Assembly (NCBI GenBank): GCA_965227445.1
Contig: OZ245751.1
Coordinates: forward strand, 186,001 to 250,000
From: DT-110 sp030148525
Lineage (GTDB): Bacteria > Bacteroidota > Bacteroidia > Chitinophagales > Saprospiraceae
Reading direction: 5' to 3'
DNA length: 64,000 nt
The first letter of the stretch is position 1; the number at the start of each line of letters is the position of its first letter. Position numbers and translations under genes: made by a program. Under the pieces are notes generated by a model, which was not told where the DNA came from, ran no database searches, and saw only the letters and a program-made list of their open reading frames with translations. This document shows positions 18,136 through 27,018 of this stretch, piece after piece.

Positions 18136-18555
18136 TTATGGCAAAAATTCATTAAACTTTTCATCTCGCCAATTTTCGATCTTAATCCCTTTTAGCCTAC
18201 CTAGATGCTTTGTATTATTTTTTACCAATGTCATGTCGTTGGCAATTGAAGTACTACCTATTGCCAAATCAAAGTCTGGAATTAAATTCCCCTCTTTTCT
18301 TAGTCTTACCTTTTCTTGAGCGAATATTTTAATGGCGGTGTATAGTGGTATTACTTCAAATAAACTTTCTACTTGATTTACCTCTCCTAAATGCTTATCT
18401 ATCTTCGTGCTATTAAAAGCGCCGTAAGTCAATTCAATAATGGAAACCTCGGAAATATAACAGTTCTCAATACCAACGTGATCAATCTTTTCGGCGACTA
18501 AATGTTTATCTCTTAAAAAACTGATCAACATATCGGTATCCAGTAGATAGCTCAT
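18136..18555 (-). CDS. PIN-domain toxin (VapC-like), second system
   Basis: A 139-residue PIN nuclease with D6 in LLDTDMLISFLR, E in SIIELTYGAF, and C-terminal acidic residues in PDFDLAIGSTSIANDMTLVKN. The full set of PIN acidic residues appears intact. It starts one base after the stop of the small upstream gene, its likely antitoxin. It is not closely similar to the other PIN toxin at 16813, so the two cassettes probably carry independent systems. Expected action is site-specific cleavage of tRNA or rRNA. Confidence 0.87.
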   Translation of the reverse strand: MSYLLDTDMLISFLRDKHLVAEKIDHVGIENCYISEVSIIELTYGAFNSTKIDKHLGEVNQVESLFEVIPLYTAIKIFAQEKVRLRKEGNLIPDFDLAIGSTSIANDMTLVKNNTKHLGRLKGIKIENWRDEKFNEFLP

Positions 18556-18556
18556 T

Positions 18557-18796
18557 TCAATCTAGACTAATTTCTTTATCAGATATTGTTCTGCTACTAT
18601 AAATCTCTTCCTCAATATCATCTCCTACATCACTCCAAGACCCTCTTAACTCATTAAAGAGTAGTCTCCTGTCAACTCTTGATTTTTTCAATCCATCCTT
18701 AATATTTTCAGACAGAGCTGCCAGAAGCTCTAGCTTCAGCTCCAGACTTAGAGGCTCGAATAATCTTAAATACCTGGAAATTAGTACGTTTTCCAT
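18557..18796 (-). CDS. Antitoxin partner of PIN toxin
   Basis: A 79-residue acidic protein (ENVLISRYLRLFEPLSLELKLELLAALSE..., ending SDKEISLD). The sequence resembles small VapB-like antitoxins seen upstream of Bacteroidota PIN genes: helical N-terminus, acidic tail with GSWSDVGDDIEEEIY. It lacks an obvious ribbon-helix-helix. Gene order and one-base spacing to the toxin support the role. Confidence 0.7.
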   Translation of the reverse strand: MENVLISRYLRLFEPLSLELKLELLAALSENIKDGLKKSRVDRRLLFNELRGSWSDVGDDIEEEIYSSRTISDKEISLD

Positions 18797-18894
18797 CTTA
18801 TCTAAATTTTTAACTAAAACAAATGTATAGCCTTACTAGTTCCAAAACAAATCACTCTTCTCGATAGCCTTTTTTGATGTTGGGTTGATCTGAT

Positions 18895-18954
18895 GGCCAT
18901 TAACGGTTTGGGTATGGTGCGTGTCCCGAAGGGCATACACTATACCCGTTGTTG
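18895..18954 (-). other. attC-like palindrome c
   Basis: Arms TTAACGG...GGGTATGGTG and CACTATACCCGTTGTTG with a small CCCGAAGGG hairpin in the centre. IS91-like copy 1 is inserted at the GTTG of the right arm. Across that insertion the minus-strand flank reads CTACACAC, complementary to GTTGTGTGTA at the start of the block at site d. The left core (minus GTTAATG) does not match the outer arm of site b, which is a weakness. Confidence 0.45.
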
Positions 18955-19112
18955 TACAAAACCTAAAGGTAACTGAAGCGGGTGCCTAAGCTTCCAATCA
19001 GTTACCTTTAGTTCTATTTCATATGCTTTAAAATTCAAAATGATGAAAAAAAACGGTAATTGAAAGAGCTTGTGCTCAAGTTCCAGCATTTCACGCTACC
19101 TACCAGCAATTA

Positions 19113-19934
19113 TTGACTAACATCCGGCTAAACGGGCGCTCACAGAGCACGCTAAACAACTATGGACGGTGCCTGGCCAAGATGGCCTTGTATTTTCAGT
19201 GCTGCCCTACTTCACTTCCCGATGAGCAGATCAATGAGTACCTCTTGCTGCTGCGGGACACCCAGTCGCCTTCCTATTCCTACTTCAAGCATACGGTATA
19301 CGGCCTGCGCATGGCTTTCCGGCTGATTGGCAGAGAAGACAAGGCCATCCGCTTGCCATCCATTCAACGTATTAAGTCACTGCCTGCCGTGTTCAGCCGG
19401 GCAGAAGTCAAAAAGCTGATTGCTACTCCAAAGTGGAAGAAGCACCGTATACTTTTTGCGCTGATCTATTCTGCGGGGTTGCGCATCAGCGAAGCTGCCA
19501 AGCTCCAGCAGCGTGATATAGACTTTGAGCGTATGGCCATCCACATCCGGCAGTCGAAGTACAAGAAGGACCGGTATGTGCCTTTGTCCGGCTACATGAA
19601 AAAAGGGCTACAGGATTACTTCCAGCAGTCCTGTCCTATCAAGTATGTATTCAATGGAAAGGCTTGTGGATCGCCGCTCAGTACCCGGGCGATACAGTAT
19701 ATTTTTCGGGAGAACCTACGTAAGTCCGGCATTAACAAGAAAGCAAATGTCCATACCTTACGCCACAGCTATGCTACCCATTTACTAGAAGATGGCATAG
19801 ATATTATCTCCCTGCGTGATTTATTGGGTCACCAGGATATTCAAACTACACTTGATTACCTGCATGTAGCGCAGTTTGAACGCAGCCGGGCGCACTCCCC
19901 GCTGGATACGCTCTACTGTTGGCAGGGTGAATAA
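19113..19934 (+). CDS. Tyrosine recombinase of IS91-like element
   Basis: A site-specific recombinase of 273 residues from a TTG start. The N-terminal SAM-like core-binding domain (RLNGRSQSTLNNYGRCLAKM) precedes the catalytic domain, with Arg in SAGLRISEAAKL, K in KYKKDRYVPL, HTLRHSYATHLL, GHQDIQTTLDYLHV and its nucleophilic tyrosine. Some IS91-family elements are known to carry such an accessory recombinase. The frame is open 24 codons further upstream with plausible residues (VIERACAQVPAFHATYQQLL) but no ATG, so the true start is uncertain. Confidence 0.85.
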   Translation: MTNIRLNGRSQSTLNNYGRCLAKMALYFQCCPTSLPDEQINEYLLLLRDTQSPSYSYFKHTVYGLRMAFRLIGREDKAIRLPSIQRIKSLPAVFSRAEVKKLIATPKWKKHRILFALIYSAGLRISEAAKLQQRDIDFERMAIHIRQSKYKKDRYVPLSGYMKKGLQDYFQQSCPIKYVFNGKACGSPLSTRAIQYIFRENLRKSGINKKANVHTLRHSYATHLLEDGIDIISLRDLLGHQDIQTTLDYLHVAQFERSRAHSPLDTLYCWQGE

Positions 19935-21111
19935 GCTTTATTGCAAGCCGGTTTACAGCTTAGGCCAGCTTATCCGCACTCATGCCGGGCGTATTGCCCA
20001 CAGCCCGGATTTCAACTCCCACCAAAAGCGGATGCTTATGGCCTTGGGAGCTTGCCGTACGGCTGCCCTGGGGGCGCACAAAGTAGCCTGTACCGAGTGC
20101 GGGCAGGTACAAATTGCCTACAACAGCTGTCGCAACCGCAACTGTCCGAACTGCCAGGCGCGCCAGCGTCGACAGTGGATACAGGCGCGGGCCGGGGAGC
20201 TATTGCCCGTGCCTTACTTTCATCTGGTCTTTACGCTGCCCAATGCGCTCAATCCTTTGTGCCTGCACCACCCCAGGGTGATGTACCGCATACTCTTTGA
20301 AGCTGCATGGTACACGGTCGAAAAGCTTGGTAAGGACCACAAGTGGGTAGGCGCAAAGCTGGGCATGGTGGCTATACTGCACACTTGGGGCAGCAACCTC
20401 AGCCTCCACCCCCACCTGCACTGCATGGTGCCGGCCGGAGGGCTCGACGGCGATGGACAGTGGAAGCACAGTAAATCTAAGGGCAAATACCTGTTTAACC
20501 GAGAGGTAATGGGTAGCGTATTCCGTGCCCGCTATGCCAAGTTGTTACGCAAGGCCATTAATGCGCGACAAATACCGCAAACAAAAGTGCCGACCGGATT
20601 ATTCCGAAGGCTGTTTGCCAAACCCTGGATGCCTTACGCCGAGCAACCCTTCCGGAAAGCACGGCAGGTAGTCAACTACATTGGCCGCTATTCACATAGT
20701 ATTGCTATCACAAACCACCGCATCAAAAAGGTGGCAGGTAGCAGGGTATCTTTCTCTTATAAAAACTACCGCAAAAAGGGAAAGAAAGAGCATATGCAGC
20801 TTGGGCAGTGGGAGTTCATCCGCCGTTTTGCGATGCATATTATCCCACATCGATTTGTGCGTATCCGACATTACGGCATACTCAGCAACCGGAGCAAAGG
20901 AGAAGCGCTACAAGCTGCCAGGCAAGCTCTCAGCGCCGAAGCTATGCCGCTGTCGCAGCAGACCAAAGCGATGTTCAACCCCTTGCTGCCAAAACACTTT
21001 TGCTCCTGTTGTGGAACAACTACCACGCACCTGCTCATTGCCGTGCTGCCACCAGCAAGGGCCGGGCCGCTAGCTGAAGTACTGAGGAAATTTTGCGAGC
21101 TTATAGGGTAG
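19927..21111 (+). CDS. IS91-family HUH transposase
   Basis: A 394-residue rolling-circle transposase. The N-terminal zinc-binding domain has CTECGQVQIAYNSCRNRNCPNCQ (about residues 44-66). The HUH motif is LHPHLHCMVPAGG. The catalytic tyrosine lies in NYIGRYSHSIAI. The C-terminus carries a second cysteine cluster (CSCCGTTTTHLL). I chose GTG 19927, which overlaps the recombinase stop by eight bases; an upstream ATG (19876) is possible but would give an overlap of about 60 bases with no homologous content. The enzyme nicks one strand and moves it by single-strand replication. Confidence 0.9.
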   Translation: MNKLYCKPVYSLGQLIRTHAGRIAHSPDFNSHQKRMLMALGACRTAALGAHKVACTECGQVQIAYNSCRNRNCPNCQARQRRQWIQARAGELLPVPYFHLVFTLPNALNPLCLHHPRVMYRILFEAAWYTVEKLGKDHKWVGAKLGMVAILHTWGSNLSLHPHLHCMVPAGGLDGDGQWKHSKSKGKYLFNREVMGSVFRARYAKLLRKAINARQIPQTKVPTGLFRRLFAKPWMPYAEQPFRKARQVVNYIGRYSHSIAITNHRIKKVAGSRVSFSYKNYRKKGKKEHMQLGQWEFIRRFAMHIIPHRFVRIRHYGILSNRSKGEALQAARQALSAEAMPLSQQTKAMFNPLLPKHFCSCCGTTTTHLLIAVLPPARAGPLAEVLRKFCELIG

Positions 21112-21457
21112 GCAAGTGTCCACATTTTGCCTTAGCCGTGCTTTGTTCATAAAACTAAAATGGCACCCGGAAGGCTTAAATGCCAGCGTATTCCAGGGTT
21201 TTATCCTACTTACGCTCCTCAGTCGGCTTGAAAAACTGGCCGGATCTGTGAAATTAAAGTGCTCTTAGGGCTTAAAAAGCCCGCTCTGCACTCCAAAATC
21301 GCTATTCTTCGCCCATAGGGCAGCCGTTCAAACCTCGCTCCGGCTTCGTACAACACCAGAGCGGAAAGTCTTGGCTTTCAGCCGACTTTCGCTCTTAGTT
21401 ATTGTGTGTAGTTATTTTCTTTTTCTTCTATTTTCAGAGTTTTAGTATTCAATGAAA
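21112..21457. other. 3' end region of IS91-like copy 1 and junction
   Basis: It holds the untranslated right end of the element, with a terminal imperfect hairpin around AGCGGAAAGTC/GACTTTCGCT, followed after 21403 by about 54 bases of block sequence (starting GTGTGTAG) leading to the AraC gene's stop. Confidence 0.6.
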
Positions 21458-22381
21458 TTAGTTCATCTTATACTTTTCTCTGTAGTCTGTTGGGCTTATG
21501 CCTTCTTTCTTTTTGAATAACCTAGAAAAGTAAGGTGGGTATTCAAACCCCAATTCGTATGCTACTTCAGATACGGTTTTTTGGGGATCAAGCAGTATGT
21601 TTTTGGCCTCGTCTATCAAATACAATTGAAGGTGCTCGGTACTGGTTTTTCCTGTTTCTTTTTTTAAGGTATCGCTCAAGTAGCGCTGCGAAACCGAAAG
21701 CTGTTCTGCAATTTGTTCAATACTTGGGATGCCGTTCTCCTTTAATTTACCAGAATTAAAGGAGTCTTCCAATTGCTGTTTGAATTGCTCCAGCAAGTTA
21801 TTTGAAAGCTCTGTTCTGTTGATGAATTGTCTTTCGTAAAATCGTTGTGCATATTTCAATAAAGTGCTTAGGTGCGAAATGATGAGATCCTTACTAAAGG
21901 AGTCTTGATTGTTCTGGTATTCAAGCTCAATGTTTTGAATTATCAGTTCAATTTGTTTCTCCTCTTTTGGTGAAAGGTGCAGAGCTTCGTTGGCCGAATA
22001 TGAAAAAAATCCATACTTCTTAATATCCTGAGCCAACTCTGTCCCTTTCAAAAAGTCTTCATGAAAATTGATCGAAAACCCTTTTTGCTCAAACACTGCG
22101 GTGCCATCCCACTGTAGCACTTGCCTTGGAGCGATAAAAAACAAGACACCATTAGTAAAATCGTATTTGGTGCGACCGTAGGTCAAATCCCCCTTTACAA
22201 TTTTCTTAAAGCTAATGGTGTAGCAATCGTTGGTGATGGGGGGTGAACTCTCCTTGGGGCAGGGCAAAAAACCATCGCCCATAGCGGTAAACACACTAAT
22301 CATAGGGTGCTCTGGGCGAGGAAGCTCCAGATATTCTAAATAGGCTGAAAGTGTTCTAAAGTGCTGCATTTTACTTCTCAA
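21458..22381 (-). CDS. AraC family transcriptional regulator
   Basis: A 307-residue regulator. The N-terminal part (residues 1-180) is a cupin-like sensing domain; the C-terminal ~100 residues are the AraC double helix-turn-helix, with IAEQLSVSQRYLSDTLKKETGKTS and VAYELGFEYPPYFSRLFKKKEGISPTDYR. The start overlaps the 3' end of the upstream membrane-protein gene by 11 bases, so the two are coupled, with the SDR gene further upstream. The three genes form one block between palindromes d and c and probably act together; the inducer is unknown. Confidence 0.88.
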   Translation of the reverse strand: MRSKMQHFRTLSAYLEYLELPRPEHPMISVFTAMGDGFLPCPKESSPPITNDCYTISFKKIVKGDLTYGRTKYDFTNGVLFFIAPRQVLQWDGTAVFEQKGFSINFHEDFLKGTELAQDIKKYGFFSYSANEALHLSPKEEKQIELIIQNIELEYQNNQDSFSKDLIISHLSTLLKYAQRFYERQFINRTELSNNLLEQFKQQLEDSFNSGKLKENGIPSIEQIAEQLSVSQRYLSDTLKKETGKTSTEHLQLYLIDEAKNILLDPQKTVSEVAYELGFEYPPYFSRLFKKKEGISPTDYREKYKMN

Positions 22382-22883
22382 TTTTTTTTTGAGCTTGAAT
22401 TAACTGCTGGTTGTACTCGGCAATTCGCGCGTGTGCCAAGCCATCTATGAGCATAATAACCGCAAGCATGGCAATACTGGTAATCAGACTGGCGCGCCAT
22501 ATAGGTACATTTATAAAAAAGAGCACCGCTGCGCAAACCGCAATGAGGATGGGAATAGCGGTGAAAACGATGTTTTTGTATTCTTTCAAAGTGGCTTCTG
22601 CACGCTCTAATTCTGAGGCTATAAATGCCGAGGCATCTGCCTTGTAAGATGTTTCAAACTGAGTTATTCTGTTTTTATTGGTAAAGAAAAGTCCAGCTCC
22701 AATAATCACTAACAGGGCGCCTGCTACTAACGTAGGAATGATATAGGCTTTAGCTAAATCGGTTTTTCCCACCTGCCAAAAACCAATACTCATGGCGATG
22801 AATGCCAATCCTGCCATGGCGAAAAATGGTGTAGAAATAAGCTCCGCTTTTGCCCAATCTGTTGCTGCTTTTAGTATGTCCAT
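22371..22883 (-). CDS. Small multi-spanning membrane protein
   Basis: A 170-residue protein with four hydrophobic helices (about residues 18-36, 44-66, 105-126, 129-149), a soluble helix between the second and third rich in E/K, and a lysine-rich C-terminus (QAQKKIEK). No recognised family or catalytic motif. It is flanked by the SDR gene upstream (24-base gap) and the AraC gene downstream (overlap). Confidence 0.65.
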   Translation of the reverse strand: MDILKAATDWAKAELISTPFFAMAGLAFIAMSIGFWQVGKTDLAKAYIIPTLVAGALLVIIGAGLFFTNKNRITQFETSYKADASAFIASELERAEATLKEYKNIVFTAIPILIAVCAAVLFFINVPIWRASLITSIAMLAVIMLIDGLAHARIAEYNQQLIQAQKKIEK

Positions 22884-22907
22884 TTCTAAAGTGTTTAAGT
22901 TTCCTAA

Positions 22908-23861
22908 TTAAAGGTTCCAGCTCATGCCTGTTTCCCTTTCAGACAAATCCCATAATCTTTTCATGACAACTTTGTCCTTAGCGTGTTCCTTAATTTCGTG
23001 TGGACCAACCGGACCTACCCAATTACTTCTTCCTGTTGGACCATAAAATGCATTCTCATCTAAGCTTGGTTCGGTTGCACACATCAATTCTGGGTATGCA
23101 CCATTTTCTGCAGGTTGTGTAAGTGGAGTTAATTTCATCAGGCCAAAAATCATTTTCATCATAAAACTACCATTGGTTGCAATCAATGAAGTTCTGGAAG
23201 AACCTGGATGGCATGCATAGGCTTTAACATCTGTTTTTCCAGCAGCTTTTAATCTGTTATTTAACTCGTACACTGACATGATTTGCGCCAGTTTGCTTTG
23301 GCTATAGGCATCATTTGGTGTATAGTCTTTTTCCCAATTCAAATCGTCAAACTTGATGGTTTTAATACCCATATCGTAGCCCATGCTACCTACAGTTACA
23401 ATGCGCCCTTTTGATTTTTCAATCATTGGAAACAACAATCCCTGTAGTGTAAAGTGTCCAAAGTAATTCACGCCCATTTGCAATTCCCAACCTTCTTTGG
23501 TTAATCCTCTAGTGGGAGTTTGCGCAATGGCACCATTGCACATCAAGGCGTCAATGCGATCTACTTTTTCAAGAACTTGAGCTGCAGCTTTTTTAACAGA
23601 TGCCTGATCACCCAAGTCCATAGTGATGTTAATAACATCTATTTCTTTACCTAGTTTTTGTTTTAAAGCCGCAATGGTGTCGGCCGCTTTTTTAGGATTG
23701 CGATTCAGCATCACAACTTTTGCATCTTTAGATAAAAGGATGCGAGCTGCTTCAAAACCAGTGCCGCTGGTGGTGCCTGTTATCACAAAGGTTTTTCCCT
23801 TTTGTGATTTCATTCTGTCGGGTGTCCAGCCCTTTTTGCCGAAAGGATTTTTTGTACTCAT
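22908..23861 (-). CDS. SDR-family oxidoreductase, protochlorophyllide-reductase-like
   Basis: A 317-residue short-chain dehydrogenase. Cofactor motif TGTTSGTG (residues 28-35), DLGDQASV acidic site, NGAIAQTP (NAG-like), catalytic S in VTVGSMGYD and YSQSKLA (YxxxK). The closest readable resemblance is to light-dependent protochlorophyllide reductase-like SDRs, but the organism shows no sign of photosynthesis, so this is an NAD(P)H-dependent ketone/enone reductase of unknown substrate. I chose ATG 23861 (MSTKNPFGKK); the longer frame begins with a TTG eight codons earlier. It leads the SDR/membrane/AraC block. Confidence 0.82.
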   Translation of the reverse strand: MSTKNPFGKKGWTPDRMKSQKGKTFVITGTTSGTGFEAARILLSKDAKVVMLNRNPKKAADTIAALKQKLGKEIDVINITMDLGDQASVKKAAAQVLEKVDRIDALMCNGAIAQTPTRGLTKEGWELQMGVNYFGHFTLQGLLFPMIEKSKGRIVTVGSMGYDMGIKTIKFDDLNWEKDYTPNDAYSQSKLAQIMSVYELNNRLKAAGKTDVKAYACHPGSSRTSLIATNGSFMMKMIFGLMKLTPLTQPAENGAYPELMCATEPSLDENAFYGPTGRSNWVGPVGPHEIKEHAKDKVVMKRLWDLSERETGMSWNL

Positions 23862-23960
23862 CTCTGTTTTATTTTGTTTATACAAAGATCAGTACAGAGT
23901 ATGGTTACCGTCTTATACAGATTTTCGAATGTTGTATACTTTTTGGTTGGTTTTAATTAC

Positions 23961-24025
23961 ACACAACGGCCCGGCTAGCCGCAGTACGAAGCGACAGCGG
24001 AGTATTGTCGGCTAGCCTTTGTTGT
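23961..24025 (-). other. attC-like palindrome d
   Basis: Arms ACACAACGGC...GGCTAGCC and GGCTAGCC...TTTGTTG around a spacer of about 29 bases. The inner arm GGCTAGCC is itself palindromic. On the minus strand the right core reads GTTGTGTGTA, starting the SDR/AraC block. IS91-like copy 2 is inserted at GTTG of the outer arm. Confidence 0.55.
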
Positions 24026-24182
24026 ACAAAACCTAAAGGTAACTGAAGCGGGTGCCTAAGCTTCCAATCAGTTACCTTTAGTTCTATTTCATATGCTTTA
24101 AAATTCAAAATGATGAAAAAAAACGGTAATTGAAAGAGCTTGTGCTCAAGTTCCAGCATTTCACGCTACCTACCAGCAATTA

Positions 24183-25004
24183 TTGACTAACATCCGGCTA
24201 AACGGGCGCTCACAGAGCACGCTAAACAACTATGGACGGTGCCTGGCCAAGATGGCCTTGTATTTTCAGTGCTGCCCTACTTCACTTCCCGATGAGCAGA
24301 TCAATGAGTACCTCTTGCTGCTGCGGGACACCCAGTCGCCTTCCTATTCCTACTTCAAGCATACGGTATACGGCCTGCGCATGGCTTTCCGGCTGATTGG
24401 CAGAGAAGACAAGGCCATCCGCTTGCCATCCATTCAACGTATTAAGTCACTGCCTGCCGTGTTCAGCCGGGCAGAAGTCAAAAAGCTGATTGCTACTCCA
24501 AAGTGGAAGAAGCACCGTATACTTTTTGCGCTGATCTATTCTGCGGGGTTGCGCATCAGCGAAGCTGCCAAGCTCCAGCAGCGTGATATAGACTTTGAGC
24601 GTATGGCCATCCACATCCGGCAGTCGAAGTACAAGAAGGACCGGTATGTGCCTTTGTCCGGCTACATGAAAAAAGGGCTACAGGATTACTTCCAGCAGTC
24701 CTGTCCTATCAAGTATGTATTCAATGGAAAGGCTTGTGGATCGCCGCTCAGTACCCGGGCGATACAGTATATTTTTCGGGAGAACCTACGTAAGTCCGGC
24801 ATTAACAAGAAAGCAAATGTCCATACCTTACGCCACAGCTATGCTACCCATTTACTAGAAGATGGCATAGATATTATCTCCCTGCGTGATTTATTGGGTC
24901 ACCAGGATATTCAAACTACACTTGATTACCTGCATGTAGCGCAGTTTGAACGCAGCCGGGCGCACTCCCCGCTGGATACGCTCTACTGTTGGCAGGGTGA
25001 ATAA
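24183..25004 (+). CDS. Tyrosine recombinase of IS91-like element, copy 2
   Basis: Identical in protein sequence to the copy at 19113-19934, with TTG start, the same catalytic R-K-HxxR-H/Y residues and the same upstream open frame without ATG. See that entry for domain detail. Confidence 0.85.
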   Translation: MTNIRLNGRSQSTLNNYGRCLAKMALYFQCCPTSLPDEQINEYLLLLRDTQSPSYSYFKHTVYGLRMAFRLIGREDKAIRLPSIQRIKSLPAVFSRAEVKKLIATPKWKKHRILFALIYSAGLRISEAAKLQQRDIDFERMAIHIRQSKYKKDRYVPLSGYMKKGLQDYFQQSCPIKYVFNGKACGSPLSTRAIQYIFRENLRKSGINKKANVHTLRHSYATHLLEDGIDIISLRDLLGHQDIQTTLDYLHVAQFERSRAHSPLDTLYCWQGE

Positions 25005-26181
25005 GCTTTATTGCAAGCCGGTTTACAGCTTAGGCCAGCTTATCCGCACTCATGCCGGGCGTATTGCCCACAGCCCGGATTTCAACTCCCACCAAAAGCG
25101 GATGCTTATGGCCTTGGGAGCTTGCCGTACGGCTGCCCTGGGGGCGCACAAAGTAGCCTGTACCGAGTGCGGGCAGGTACAAATTGCCTACAACAGCTGT
25201 CGCAACCGCAACTGTCCGAACTGCCAGGCGCGCCAGCGTCGACAGTGGATACAGGCGCGGGCCGGGGAGCTATTGCCCGTGCCTTACTTTCATCTGGTCT
25301 TTACGCTGCCCAATGCGCTCAATCCTTTGTGCCTGCACCACCCCAGGGTGATGTACCGCATACTCTTTGAAGCTGCATGGTACACGGTCGAAAAGCTTGG
25401 TAAGGACCACAAGTGGGTAGGCGCAAAGCTGGGCATGGTGGCTATACTGCACACTTGGGGCAGCAACCTCAGCCTCCACCCCCACCTGCACTGCATGGTG
25501 CCGGCCGGAGGGCTCGACGGCGATGGACAGTGGAAGCACAGTAAATCTAAGGGCAAATACCTGTTTAACCGAGAGGTAATGGGTAGCGTATTCCGTGCCC
25601 GCTATGCCAAGTTGTTACGCAAGGCCATTAATGCGCGACAAATACCGCAAACAAAAGTGCCGACCGGATTATTCCGAAGGCTGTTTGCCAAACCCTGGAT
25701 GCCTTACGCCGAGCAACCCTTCCGGAAAGCACGGCAGGTAGTCAACTACATTGGCCGCTATTCACATAGTATTGCTATCACAAACCACCGCATCAAAAAG
25801 GTGGCAGGTAGCAGGGTATCTTTCTCTTATAAAAACTACCGCAAAAAGGGAAAGAAAGAGCATATGCAGCTTGGGCAGTGGGAGTTCATCCGCCGTTTTG
25901 CGATGCATATTATCCCACATCGATTTGTGCGTATCCGACATTACGGCATACTCAGCAACCGGAGCAAAGGAGAAGCGCTACAAGCTGCCAGGCAAGCTCT
26001 CAGCGCCGAAGCTATGCCGCTGTCGCAGCAGACCAAAGCGATGTTCAACCCCTTGCTGCCAAAACACTTTTGCTCCTGTTGTGGAACAACTACCACGCAC
26101 CTGCTCATTGCCGTGCTGCCACCAGCAAGGGCCGGGCCGCTAGCTGAAGTACTGAGGAAATTTTGCGAGCTTATAGGGTAG
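24997..26181 (+). CDS. IS91-family HUH transposase, copy 2
   Basis: Identical to the protein at 19927-21111, starting at the equivalent GTG that overlaps the recombinase stop. Zinc cluster, HPHLHC HUH motif and YIGRY tyrosine region are intact, so it should be active. Confidence 0.9.
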   Translation: MNKLYCKPVYSLGQLIRTHAGRIAHSPDFNSHQKRMLMALGACRTAALGAHKVACTECGQVQIAYNSCRNRNCPNCQARQRRQWIQARAGELLPVPYFHLVFTLPNALNPLCLHHPRVMYRILFEAAWYTVEKLGKDHKWVGAKLGMVAILHTWGSNLSLHPHLHCMVPAGGLDGDGQWKHSKSKGKYLFNREVMGSVFRARYAKLLRKAINARQIPQTKVPTGLFRRLFAKPWMPYAEQPFRKARQVVNYIGRYSHSIAITNHRIKKVAGSRVSFSYKNYRKKGKKEHMQLGQWEFIRRFAMHIIPHRFVRIRHYGILSNRSKGEALQAARQALSAEAMPLSQQTKAMFNPLLPKHFCSCCGTTTTHLLIAVLPPARAGPLAEVLRKFCELIG

Positions 26182-26471
26182 GCAAGTGTCCACATTTTGC
26201 CTTAGCCGTGCTTTGTTCATAAAACTAAAATGGCACCCGGAAGGCTTAAATGCCAGCGTATTCCAGGGTTTTATCCTACTTACGCTCCTCAGTCGGCTTG
26301 AAAAACTGGCCGGATCTGTGAAATTAAAGTGCTCTTAGGGCTTAAAAAGCCCGCTCTGCACTCCAAAATCGCTATTCTTCGCCCATAGGGCAGCCGTTCA
26401 AACCTCGCTCCGGCTTCGTACAACACCAGAGCGGAAAGTCTTGGCTTTCAGCCGACTTTCGCTCTTAGTTA

Positions 26472-27017
26472 TTAGGCACAGGCTTCATTTATCCTTTCTC
26501 TTAATTTAGTCATCGTAAGTTCTGGTGCTTTTTTGATATATTCATCTGCTTTTATCTTTGCTTCCCTATTCAGAGACATAAGATATTTTTCTGCGTTTTC
26601 GTATGAAAATTCCTTTTTCTGCTTTTCCGAGAAGTTACTTTTTAAATCTGTCCAAATTACAGCATCAATAGACTTTTCTTTTGCCCAAGAGGAAATTCTA
26701 TCCAATAACAATTTGGAGAATTTGGATTGATTTTCATTTGAAATCAAATCAACAAATCCAATACCCCTTTTATTTGTGCCTTCTCTTTCTCGCAAATTCT
26801 CTATTGCATCTTCAAGATTTGAGTATTTCGATATTGCCCAATATGTTTCTATATCAGTTCCATATTCCTCCGTAATTACCAAGGTTAATCTTCCGTCTCT
26901 TGATATTCTTGCAAACTCAACTGGAAGAATTACTCCTCCGCTTGTCCAATCCTTAATAATGTCCAATTCTCTTTTATCCCAATATAAACTACCCCAAGCT
27001 AAAACTGCTATCTTCAT
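26472..27017 (-). CDS. Unknown protein with AWGSL motif (possibly gamma-glutamylcyclotransferase-like fold)
   Basis: A 181-residue protein. The N-terminal KIAVLAWGSLYWDKRELDI resembles the xYGSL start of gamma-glutamylcyclotransferase/AIG2-like folds. VEFARISRDGRLTLVI follows, a pattern also seen in that group. The C-terminal half is helical and charged. Identification is tentative. It starts one base after the stop of the HEPN-like gene, so the two are co-translated, and they form the only genes of the block between palindromes e and d. The stop codon TAA is completed by the IS91-like insertion, so the native 3' end may have been slightly longer. Confidence 0.45.
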   Translation of the reverse strand: MKIAVLAWGSLYWDKRELDIIKDWTSGGVILPVEFARISRDGRLTLVITEEYGTDIETYWAISKYSNLEDAIENLREREGTNKRGIGFVDLISNENQSKFSKLLLDRISSWAKEKSIDAVIWTDLKSNFSEKQKKEFSYENAEKYLMSLNREAKIKADEYIKKAPELTMTKLRERINEACA

Positions 27018-27018
27018 T

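Larger units (their letters stand above)
18951..21403 (+). mobile_element. IS91-like element with tyrosine recombinase, copy 1
   Basis: An element of about 2.45 kb with two overlapping genes and no terminal inverted repeat or duplication. It shares its sequence with 24021-26473; the shared part ends after TTAGTTATT on the right and begins at or just before GTTGTAC on the left. Near the left end is a perfect 14-bp stem (18963-18976 with 18998-19011); near the right end is an imperfect hairpin (about 21358-21393). Subterminal hairpins, a GTTG-adjacent left end and an HUH transposase fit IS91-type rolling-circle movement. The exact ends are uncertain by a few bases. Confidence 0.85.
24021..26473 (+). 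mobile_element. IS91-like element with tyrosine recombinase, copy 2
   Basis: The second copy, offset 5070 bases from the first; both encoded proteins are identical, so the copies separated very recently. Its right end supplies two bases of the stop codon of the minus-strand gene at 26472-27017, meaning the insertion fell at the 3' edge of that gene. Confidence 0.85.

Noticed and set aside
18895..18954. Site c as perfect proof of a cassette boundary
   Set aside because: The core GTTAATG does not complement the outer arm of site b, so this boundary is supported only by position and fold.
22908..23861. Photosynthesis-related protochlorophyllide reductase
   Set aside because: Only the SDR fold and motif similarity are visible; no other pigment or photosynthesis gene occurs here.
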